A DNA stretch of 6,363 bases, from positions 1-6,363 of the forward strand of contig JAISNB010000004.1 in NCBI GenBank assembly GCA_031276435.1, given 5' to 3'. Under the pieces are notes generated by a model. The model searched no databases. It saw only the letters and a program-made list of their open reading frames with translations, and had not been told where the DNA came from. Within the stretch, counting starts at the first letter, position 1; each line of letters starts with the position of its first letter. Origin of the DNA: Burkholderiaceae bacterium. Its GTDB lineage: Bacteria > Pseudomonadota > Gammaproteobacteria > Burkholderiales > Burkholderiaceae_C. Positions 1 through 5,885 of this stretch are shown one piece after another. Position numbers and translations under genes: made by a program.

Positions 1-1026
1 CAATTTGCGCACTGGCGCTGGCAGGCCGAGTGCCAAGCCGTCTGCTTTGGCATACCAGGCGCCTTGCGCGTCTGGCGCATGGCCCGCAGGCCATCGGGTT
101 TGTACGATGTGCAGCCAAAGATCGCGGTGGGTAAGTACGTGTTTGAAGGCGGGCCATTGTCGCGCCGTTTGCGCGACCGCCGGTTCCAGCGCGGCCAGCA
201 GTGCTGCTTGCGATTCAAAGACCGGCAGGCAGTGCAGGCGCGCCCAGATGCCTTTGGGCGGGCGCTGTGTCAGCCAGATGTTGTGCGCGTCGTCGGTGGC
301 CAGCAATAGCCACAGCGCAACGGTTTTGCGTTGCAGTCGGCGCGATTTGGCGGGGAAGCGTTCGATTTGTCCGCTTTGCCTGGCCACGCAGCGCGCGGCC
401 AGGGGGCAGGCGGTGCAGTCCGGTTTTCTGGGGGTGCAGACCGCTGCGCCCAGGTCCATCAGGCCTTGCGTGTAAGCAGGCATGTCGGCGGGGCATTGGG
501 GCAGCAGGGCTTGCGCGCGCTGCCACAGCGCGGCCAGGTTGGGCGCGGCGCTAAGGTCGGCGTCTATGCCTTCGGCGCGCGCGAGCAGGCGTTTGACGTT
601 GCCGTCGAGGATGGGCACGCGCTCGTCAAAGCAGAAGGCGGCGATGGCGGCTGCGGTGGAGCGCCCGATGCCGGGCAGTGTTTCCAGTGCTTGCGCGGTG
701 CGCGGGAATTGTCCGTCATGGTCGGCGACGATTTGCCGCGCGCAGCGGTGCAGGTTGCGCGCGCGGCTGTAGTAGCCCAGGCCACTCCAGAGCGCGAGGA
801 TTTCGTCTTCATGGGCGCGCGCCAGCGCCGCTACGTTGGGAAAACGTTCAAGAAAGCGCGTGTAGTAGGGCAATGCGGTTTTGACTTGGGTTTGCTGCAA
901 CATGATTTCAGACAGCCAGACCCGATACGGTTCGCGCGTGCCTTGCCAGGGCAAGTCGCGCCGCCCGAATTGACGCTGCCAGCGCACGACGCTGGCAGCA
1001 AAGCTGGGGGATGCGGCGTTGGTCAG
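1..1026 (-). CDS. mutY: A/G-specific adenine DNA glycosylase MutY (3' end cut by window edge)
   Basis: MutY excises adenine mispaired with 8-oxoguanine, the second line of the GO repair system. Translating the minus strand from 1026 gives 342 residues running off the window at base 1. E. coli MutY has 350, so only the last few are missing. Visible landmarks are the N-terminal GRRDLPWQ block, the catalytic Glu in SEIMLQQTQV (E40), the helix-hairpin-helix LPGIGRSTAAA (about 117-126), the catalytic Asp in LDGNVKR (D141), and the iron-sulfur cysteines C197, C204, C207 and C213 with the MutY spacing C-x6-C-x2-C-x5-C. The C-terminal NUDIX-like domain that reads 8-oxoguanine follows (about 235-342, with FKHVLTHRDL near 294). 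The start is unusual: no ATG, GTG or TTG lies in frame near the expected N terminus, and I chose CTG at 1026-1024, which overlaps the GTPase stop as CTGA. An internal GTG at 987-985 would remove conserved N-terminal residues. The product is certain; the start is not. Confidence 0.95.
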   Translation of the reverse strand, partial: MTNAASPSFAASVVRWQRQFGRRDLPWQGTREPYRVWLSEIMLQQTQVKTALPYYTRFLERFPNVAALARAHEDEILALWSGLGYYSRARNLHRCARQIVADHDGQFPRTAQALETLPGIGRSTAAAIAAFCFDERVPILDGNVKRLLARAEGIDADLSAAPNLAALWQRAQALLPQCPADMPAYTQGLMDLGAAVCTPRKPDCTACPLAARCVARQSGQIERFPAKSRRLQRKTVALWLLLATDDAHNIWLTQRPPKGIWARLHCLPVFESQAALLAALEPAVAQTARQWPAFKHVLTHRDLWLHIVQTRWPAGHAPDAQGAWYAKADGLALGLPAPVRKL

Positions 1027-3143
1027 GCTGAGGCCGCAGGTGCGGGCGCTGCTTCTGGCGCAACGAGTATTGGCGCTGGCGCTGGCGTCGGGGGTACAAG
1101 CGTTGGCGCAGGTGGCGCTGGGGGTGAGGCAGGCGAGGGCGCCGGTGGTGGCGCGGGGGGTTCCGCCGCCGCGGTGGCGGTGTGCTGCACCACGACCGCC
1201 GCCGCCCGGGGCGCGGATTCCTTGAATTCGCGCAGGATGCCGATCAGGTTGTCCATGCGCTTTTGCACGTTGTTGAGCGTGTCGGATTGCATGTGGATTT
1301 CGGCAATGCGCTGATCGAGGCTGCTGGCGGCTTCCTGGATGCGTTCTATGGCGTCCACGCGCCGGGTGAAGGCGCGCTGGCGTTCCTTGAGTTGTGTGTC
1401 GATCTGGGAGGACGATGTTTTGCTCCAAAGCTCGACTTCGCCCAGCGCGGTTTCAAAGATGGCGCGCACGCGCGCCAGCAGCGCGCGCACGAGTTTTTCG
1501 GCAAATTCCGGTCGCGCCAGTTGCAGCGAGTTGCTCAGTCCCAGGTATTGAAGGTGGCTGCGCTCGACGGCGTTGAGGTCGCTGATGAAGCGCGTCATGT
1601 CGGGCGGCGGGATCATTTGCAGCGAGAAGCCGAAGTCCGTGTTCAGTTGCCTGAACGATGCCTTGAGCATTTCTTCGATTTCGGCTTGCATTTTCTGCAC
1701 CTGGCGGACGGTGCCGCGCAGGTTGTCGAATCCGGCCGAGTAGGTTTTGCGCACGCCCAGTTTCATGCCGCTGTCGCGCAGTTGTTCGACCAGATCAGCC
1801 AGCGCGGTTTTGATGGAGGATTTGCCCAGCAGACGGAATACGTCGCGCAGCAGTTTCATGTGTACAGAGCGCACGGCCAGGATGCTGGCACCGCTGCGGT
1901 CGAATTCTTCTTTTTCGGCATCGATGCGCAGGCGCATTTGGCGGATGACGCCCTGGTTTTTGCCGCGCAGGCTGTTGAGTTCGAGGTCTTGCTCGGAAAG
2001 CTCGCGGCGGCGCACGCCCAGTGTGCGCATGGCATCGCCGCGCATGCCGTCGACCGCGTGGTCGATGGCCGATATGAGCATGACCTGACGCGCGCCCAGC
2101 ACCTGGCTGGCCATCAGTTCTTCAAATACCGGCAGGCGGCTTTTGGAGAGCAGGTCAGACTCGCCGCGCACTTTGGCCAAAAGCCCTTTTTGCGCCGACA
2201 AGGCAATGACTTGTTCGGCTGGCAGTTCCAGCGTTTGCGCCGTTTGCACGCATTGGCGCTGGATTTGCGCGTCGATTTGCACGGCGGTGTTCAAGTCGTC
2301 CCACAGGGTGTCTATCTTGTTGAGCACCACAAAGCGGGCGCTGTCGCCGCTGTCCAGGGCCGAGAGGTGTTCGCGCCAGATGGACAGGTCAGATTTGGTG
2401 ACGCCAGTGTCAGCGGCCAGGATGAAGACCACGGCTTGCGCTTGCGGGATGAGGTTGACCGTCAGTTCCGGCTCGGCGCCGATGGCGTTCAGTCCCGGGG
2501 TATCTAGCACCACCAGCCCCTGCTTGAGCAAGGGGTGCGCCATGTTGATGAGCGCGTGCCGCCAGCGCGGCACTTCGACCAGGCCTTCGGGGGTTTGCGG
2601 CGGGTTGTCGTCGGGAGCGTCGTCGTGCCAGAAGCCAAGGCTGCGCGCTTCCTCGATGTTGACATGCAGCGTTTCCGAGACTTTCTCCATGGCCTCGGCC
2701 AGTTGCGCGGGGTCGTTGACGTCCAGATCCACGCGCGTCCATTTTTCAGGTACGTTGCGCCATTCCAGCAGCGCCTGCGGTTGCAGGCGCGTTTCTATGG
2801 GCAACAGGCGCAAACACGGCGGCACGGCAGCGTCGTAGCCCAACTCGGTCGGGCACATGGTGGTGCGCCCGGCGCTGGCCGGCATGATGCGGCGACCATA
2901 GCCCGCAAAGAAAACGGCGTTGATCAATTCCGACTTGCCGCGCGAAAATTCCGCGACGAAGGCCACCATGACCTTGTCGGAGCGCAACTGCTCCTGAAGG
3001 CGCTGCACGCGCTCCTGGGCGCTGGCGTCCAGCAAATCCTGATCGTGCATCCAGTCGTACAAATTCTTCAGGCGCAAGCTCATCTCCCTGCGCCAGGAAC
3101 CGTGTTGATCGAATTGCGTGTTAAACCCTGCTGCGGTTGTCAA
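1023..3143 (-). CDS. Dynamin-like large GTPase (dynamin family protein)
   Basis: A 706-residue protein with an N-terminal GTPase domain of the bacterial dynamin-like type. The G motifs are in order: P-loop AEFSRGKS (64-71, with Ala where most P-loops have Gly), switch-I threonines in GRTTMCPTE (92-100), DTPG (214-217), NKID (275-278) and SAQKG (316-320). The long insert at 110-205 and the helical, charged remainder (about 365-645, with likely coiled coils near 380-420, 480-500 and 590-640) fit a dynamin stalk. I see no transmembrane segment. The last 61 residues are about two thirds Ala and Pro and probably disordered. Dynamin-like proteins bind GTP, self-assemble and often remodel membranes. 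E. coli CrfC (YjdA), a dynamin-like protein, instead acts in chromosome segregation. The cellular role here is unknown. The start is TTG at 3143, with GGAG six bases upstream; the first in-frame ATG (codon 21) has its purine run directly abutting it. The gene lies between mutM and mutY on the same strand. Confidence 0.92.
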   Translation of the reverse strand: MTTAAGFNTQFDQHGSWRREMSLRLKNLYDWMHDQDLLDASAQERVQRLQEQLRSDKVMVAFVAEFSRGKSELINAVFFAGYGRRIMPASAGRTTMCPTELGYDAAVPPCLRLLPIETRLQPQALLEWRNVPEKWTRVDLDVNDPAQLAEAMEKVSETLHVNIEEARSLGFWHDDAPDDNPPQTPEGLVEVPRWRHALINMAHPLLKQGLVVLDTPGLNAIGAEPELTVNLIPQAQAVVFILAADTGVTKSDLSIWREHLSALDSGDSARFVVLNKIDTLWDDLNTAVQIDAQIQRQCVQTAQTLELPAEQVIALSAQKGLLAKVRGESDLLSKSRLPVFEELMASQVLGARQVMLISAIDHAVDGMRGDAMRTLGVRRRELSEQDLELNSLRGKNQGVIRQMRLRIDAEKEEFDRSGASILAVRSVHMKLLRDVFRLLGKSSIKTALADLVEQLRDSGMKLGVRKTYSAGFDNLRGTVRQVQKMQAEIEEMLKASFRQLNTDFGFSLQMIPPPDMTRFISDLNAVERSHLQYLGLSNSLQLARPEFAEKLVRALLARVRAIFETALGEVELWSKTSSSQIDTQLKERQRAFTRRVDAIERIQEAASSLDQRIAEIHMQSDTLNNVQKRMDNLIGILREFKESAPRAAAVVVQHTATAAAEPPAPPPAPSPASPPAPPAPTLVPPTPAPAPILVAPEAAPAPAASA

Positions 3144-3255
3144 CCTTCACTCCACTATGTGAAAAAACCATGTGCTGAGAGTGCCATATTACACGGGCGG
3201 ATGCCCAGACAGGGATTTCATGGTTGCAAACTGTGGCCCAATTCACACGGCTTTG
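3144..3255. other. Spacer between mutM and the GTPase gene; no clear terminator or promoter
   Basis: These 112 bases hold no gene I can support. The only hairpin noticed is GGGC/GCCC (3195-3206, four-base stem, four-base loop) with no T run after it on either strand, so it is not a convincing intrinsic terminator. A TAATAT on the minus strand (3191-3186) could be a poor -10 box, but no reasonable -35 lies 16-18 bases upstream. Read-through from mutM into the GTPase gene is therefore possible, and an independent weak promoter cannot be excluded. Confidence 0.4.
3150..3153 (-). promoter_or_regulatory. Ribosome binding site for the dynamin-like GTPase (decides the TTG start)
   Basis: On the minus strand GGAG lies six bases before the TTG at 3143-3141, with a second purine run (GAAGG) touching the start. 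An in-frame TGA at 3149-3147 prevents any longer reading frame. The only nearby alternative, the ATG at 3083-3081, has AGGGAG immediately adjacent, too close for good use. This favours TTG as the start. Confidence 0.55.
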
Positions 3256-4071
3256 TCAAAAGTGCTGGCACCGGGCGCAAAAATAGGTTGATCGCTGCCC
3301 TTGTCGCATTTGCCGGATGGCGCTTGCGCACACGTGGCAGGGTTGCCCAGCGCGGCCATAAACGCTGGTGTTGAGCTGGAAATGCCCGCTTTCGCCAGCG
3401 GCGCTTGAAAAATCGCGCAGGCTGCTGCCGCCCAGTTCAATGGCCTGTTGCAAGACTTGACGAATGGCCGCGTGCAGGCGCTGCGCCCGCTGCCATGACA
3501 GGCGAGCCGCTGGCGTTGCCGGATGAATGCGCGCCAGAAACAAGGCCTCGCAAGCATAGATATTGCCCGCGCCCACAACCACATCGCCAGCGAGCAACAC
3601 CGATTTGATTGCGGCGCGGCGCTGGCGCAAAGCCGCGTGAAACGCGGGCAGATCAAAATCGGCGTCCAGCGGCTCGGCTCCCAGCCGCTCCAGCAGTTTG
3701 CGCGCGCGCGGATCGGCCAGGCTGTCTGCCCAAACCACCGCGCCAAAGCGTCGTGGATCATGCAGGCGCAGCGTGCCGCCGCTGGTGTGCAGGTCGAAAT
3801 GGTCGTGCGCGCCCGGCGGCGGCAAATGGCGCCCAAACAGCAAACTGCCGGACATGCCCAAATGGATGAGCAAAACCCCCTGATCGAGGTGCAACAGCAG
3901 GTATTTGCCGCGGCGGCGCACGGCTTGCACCGTGCGGGCGGTCAGCACCTCCAGCGGCGCGCCCAGTGGCCAGCGCAACGGCTTGCCTTGCCACGCGCCG
4001 GCAATGACGGCCCCTTCGATCCCGTCCGCAAAACTGCGCCGGGTGACTTCGACCTCCGGCAGTTCAGGCAT
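3256..4071 (-). CDS. mutM: Formamidopyrimidine-DNA glycosylase MutM (Fpg)
   Basis: MutM is a bifunctional glycosylase/AP lyase that removes 8-oxoguanine and formamidopyrimidines from DNA. The protein is 271 residues (E. coli Fpg is 269). It starts MPELPEVEVTRR, so removal of Met exposes the catalytic Pro2 followed by Glu3. Other landmarks are the conserved lysine in RRRGKYLLL (K56), HLGMSGSL (70-77), the DNA-contacting GAGNIYACEA (167-176), VYGRAGQPC (237-245), the RSTYFC turn (260-265), and a C-terminal zinc finger with C245/C248 and C265/C268. The reading frame continues 25 codons upstream to 4146, but that extension would bury Pro2, so the ATG at 4071-4069 is the start. There is no obvious Shine-Dalgarno sequence before it. 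The gene is divergent from the TPR gene across 38 bp and lies upstream of the GTPase and mutY genes on the same strand, giving a likely mutM-GTPase-mutY transcription unit. Confidence 0.97.
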   Translation of the reverse strand: MPELPEVEVTRRSFADGIEGAVIAGAWQGKPLRWPLGAPLEVLTARTVQAVRRRGKYLLLHLDQGVLLIHLGMSGSLLFGRHLPPPGAHDHFDLHTSGGTLRLHDPRRFGAVVWADSLADPRARKLLERLGAEPLDADFDLPAFHAALRQRRAAIKSVLLAGDVVVGAGNIYACEALFLARIHPATPAARLSWQRAQRLHAAIRQVLQQAIELGGSSLRDFSSAAGESGHFQLNTSVYGRAGQPCHVCASAIRQMRQGQRSTYFCARCQHF

Positions 4072-4109
4072 ACATGGCAAGCGTTGCGAGCATGGATTAT
4101 TATGGCCCG
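4072..4109. promoter_or_regulatory. Compact divergent promoter region between mutM and the TPR gene
   Basis: Only 38 bp separate the two divergent start codons. The AT-rich core ATTATTATGG stands out in GC-rich surroundings. Rightward, TGGCAA (4075-4080), a 17-bp spacer and TATTAT (4098-4103, five of six matches to the -10 consensus) form a plausible sigma-70-type promoter, with transcription predicted to begin about at the TPR ATG. Leftward, CATAAT (4104-4099, also five of six) could serve mutM, but its -35 (CAGAAA, within the TPR coding sequence) is poor. The two -10 candidates overlap, so firing of one could hinder the other. This is pattern reading only. Confidence 0.35.
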
Positions 4110-5885
4110 ATGAAGCATCGATTTCTGGTTGCCACCGCCCTTGCATTGGCGTTTTCCGGCGGTTGCGCGCTGGCCCAACCGGCCGTCAGCGCGGTCACCA
4201 TGACCGACACGCCGCCCCCCCTGCCCGCCAGCGGCTCCAGCGAACTGCACGACAAAGTAGCGACCGCGCAACTGATGTACGAGCTTTTGCTGGGCGAATT
4301 CAGCTTTGCCAAAGGCGATGCCGCGTCAGCGCACCGCTTCATGCTGGACGCAGCGCGCCGCACCAACGACGAGGCGCTGTACAGGCGCGCGACCGAAATG
4401 GCCATCCAGTCGCGCGCCAGCACCGCCGCACTGACTGCGGTGCGCGCTTGGCGTCTGGCCTGGCCCGACTCTGTCGCCGCCAACCGCTCTGAATTGCAAG
4501 TGCTGCTGGCGCTGGGACGCATCCCCGAAACGCAGGCGACCCTGCAAGCCGTGCTGCGCACCATGCCGAAAACCGAGCAAACCGCATTCATGGCCGCGCT
4601 GCCGCTGCTGTACGCATCGGCGCAAGACAAAAACCAGGCCGCGCAAATCGTGGAACACGTTCTTGACGACGCGCGCAAAGACCCGCAAACAGCCGCTGCC
4701 GCCTGGACGGCCATTGGCCGCATGCGTTTGCAAGCGGGCAACCAGACTGGCGCATACAGCGCCGCCGTACTGGGCCAAATAGCCGAAAGCGACGCCGAAT
4801 GGCCCGCTTTGCTGGCCCTGCAACTGCTCGAAGAAGGCCTGCCCAGAGCCGAAGCACTGGTCTTGCGCCACTTGACGGGCAAATCGCCCAGCTCGGACGT
4901 ACAGCTTGGCTACGCGCGCCTGCTGGCCGAGCAGAACCGTTTCAAGCAAGCGCACCAGCAACTTGGTCTGCTGCTGCAACGCGACGCCAGCCAGGCGGGC
5001 GCTTGGCTGATGCAAGGCCTGCTCTACGAACAGCAAGGCGACGCCGAACGCGCCGAACGCGCGCTCAGCCGGTTTTTGGTCAAATTCCCGGCTGACGAAG
5101 AAAACCGCGCCAGCCTGGCCCGCGCCGATGCCGCGCGCATCGCGCTGGCGCGCATCGCTGAAAACAAAGGCCAGTTTGCGCGCGCCGACAAATTGCTGCA
5201 AGAAATTGAATCGCCGGGCAACGTCTTTGGCGCGCACATGCAGCGCGCAACCTTGCTGGCCAGGCAAGGCCACATCGACGAAGCCCTGGCACTGCTCGAC
5301 GACATCGAGGAATACCAGCCCGGCGACGCCCGCCTGAAACTGCAAGCCAAAGCGCAACTGCTGCGCGACAACGGGCGCGAACAACAGTCCTACGACCTGC
5401 TCAAAGCCGCGCTGGAGCGCAACCCCGGCGACCAGGACCTCAAATACGACTTGGCCATGGTGGCCGAAAAACTCGGCCGTCCGGCCGAAATGGAAACCTT
5501 GCTGCGCCAGATCATCGCGCAAAACGGCGACGCCCACAACGCGCTCAACGCACTGGGCTACACACTGGCCGATCGCGGTGAAAAACTCGACGAAGCCCGG
5601 GCGCTGATCGAGCGCGCCGTACAAATCGACCCCGACAACGCCTACATCCAGGACAGCCTGGGCTGGCTGGAATACCGCCAGGGCAACCAGCAAGAAGCCC
5701 TGCGCATCCTGGAAGGCGCCTGGCGCAAAAGCCAGGACCCCGAAATCTCCGCGCACTATGGCGAACTGCTGTGGCTAAGCGGCCAGCAACAGCGCGCCCG
5801 CGAAGTCTGGCGCGAAGGACTGCGCCTGGATCCGCAAAACAAAGTGCTGGAAGAAACCTTGCAGCGCCTGAAAGCCGCCCTTTGA
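4110..5885 (+). CDS. Exported tetratricopeptide-repeat protein, LbcA-like
   Basis: A 591-residue TPR protein. The N terminus (K2, R4, then a hydrophobic stretch to F15) is a signal peptide. It could be cut by signal peptidase I after ALA22, or lipidated at C19, whose preceding SGG fits only a permissive lipobox. TPR-like helix pairs appear at about 53-86, 89-121, 296-329, 374-405 and, most clearly, 476-577, with the signatures NALNALGYTLADRG and DSLGWLEYRQG and the final HYGELLWLSG repeat. Proteins with this C-terminal pattern commonly precede lolB in proteobacteria. From memory, the Pseudomonas aeruginosa neighbour of lolB, PA4667, is LbcA, a lipoprotein that partners the protease CtpA in degrading cell-wall hydrolases. 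The same role here is inference from repeat type and position, and no ctpA lies in the window. The ATG at 4110 was chosen over in-frame ATGs at 4074 and 4092 because it gives a normal signal peptide. The gene overlaps lolB by four bases. Confidence 0.9.
   Translation: MKHRFLVATALALAFSGGCALAQPAVSAVTMTDTPPPLPASGSSELHDKVATAQLMYELLLGEFSFAKGDAASAHRFMLDAARRTNDEALYRRATEMAIQSRASTAALTAVRAWRLAWPDSVAANRSELQVLLALGRIPETQATLQAVLRTMPKTEQTAFMAALPLLYASAQDKNQAAQIVEHVLDDARKDPQTAAAAWTAIGRMRLQAGNQTGAYSAAVLGQIAESDAEWPALLALQLLEEGLPRAEALVLRHLTGKSPSSDVQLGYARLLAEQNRFKQAHQQLGLLLQRDASQAGAWLMQGLLYEQQGDAERAERALSRFLVKFPADEENRASLARADAARIALARIAENKGQFARADKLLQEIESPGNVFGAHMQRATLLARQGHIDEALALLDDIEEYQPGDARLKLQAKAQLLRDNGREQQSYDLLKAALERNPGDQDLKYDLAMVAEKLGRPAEMETLLRQIIAQNGDAHNALNALGYTLADRGEKLDEARALIERAVQIDPDNAYIQDSLGWLEYRQGNQQEALRILEGAWRKSQDPEISAHYGELLWLSGQQQRAREVWREGLRLDPQNKVLEETLQRLKAAL

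Noticed and set aside
331..1314. Long plus-strand open frame (327 codons) opposite mutY, Gly/Ala-rich at its end.
   Set aside because: It is antisense to a clear MutY frame with all catalytic and iron-sulfur residues. Open antisense frames are expected in DNA with this GC bias, and its product shows no recognisable domain.
1631..1648. QLNTDF in the GTPase (residues 499-504), considered as a beta-clamp binding motif that would tie it to replication.
   Set aside because: It lacks the hydrophobic residue expected at the fourth position of the clamp-binding consensus and falls in a predicted helical region, so the match is too weak.
1182..2507. Plus-strand open frame of 441 codons opposite the GTPase gene, and another at 2535-3374.
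   Set aside because: Both mirror the codon bias of the dynamin-like frame, which has every G motif. Their translations are low-information and rich in Ala, Gln, Phe and His, as typical shadow frames are.
3135..3145. Perfect dyad GGTTG-T-CAACC across the GTPase start codon, also containing TTGACA like a -35 box.
   Set aside because: The arms are only five bases, which is common by chance. No -10 box follows at 16-18 bases, and no second copy was seen to suggest an operator.
3121..3171. Sixteen-codon minus-strand mini-frame (ATG at 3171, TAA at 3123-3121) overlapping the GTPase start, a possible regulatory upstream frame.
   Set aside because: It has no ribosome binding site and is short enough to arise by chance. 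Without comparative data there is nothing to support translation.
4108..4120. Small inverted repeat CGATG-AAG-CATCG enclosing the TPR gene ATG, a possible start-occluding hairpin.
   Set aside because: A five-base stem with a three-base loop is marginal in stability and frequent by chance. It was not called a regulatory element.
4326..5756. Minus-strand open frame of 476 codons opposite the TPR gene.
   Set aside because: It is antisense to a TPR protein with clear repeats and a signal peptide. It has no domain of its own and is explained by third-position GC bias.
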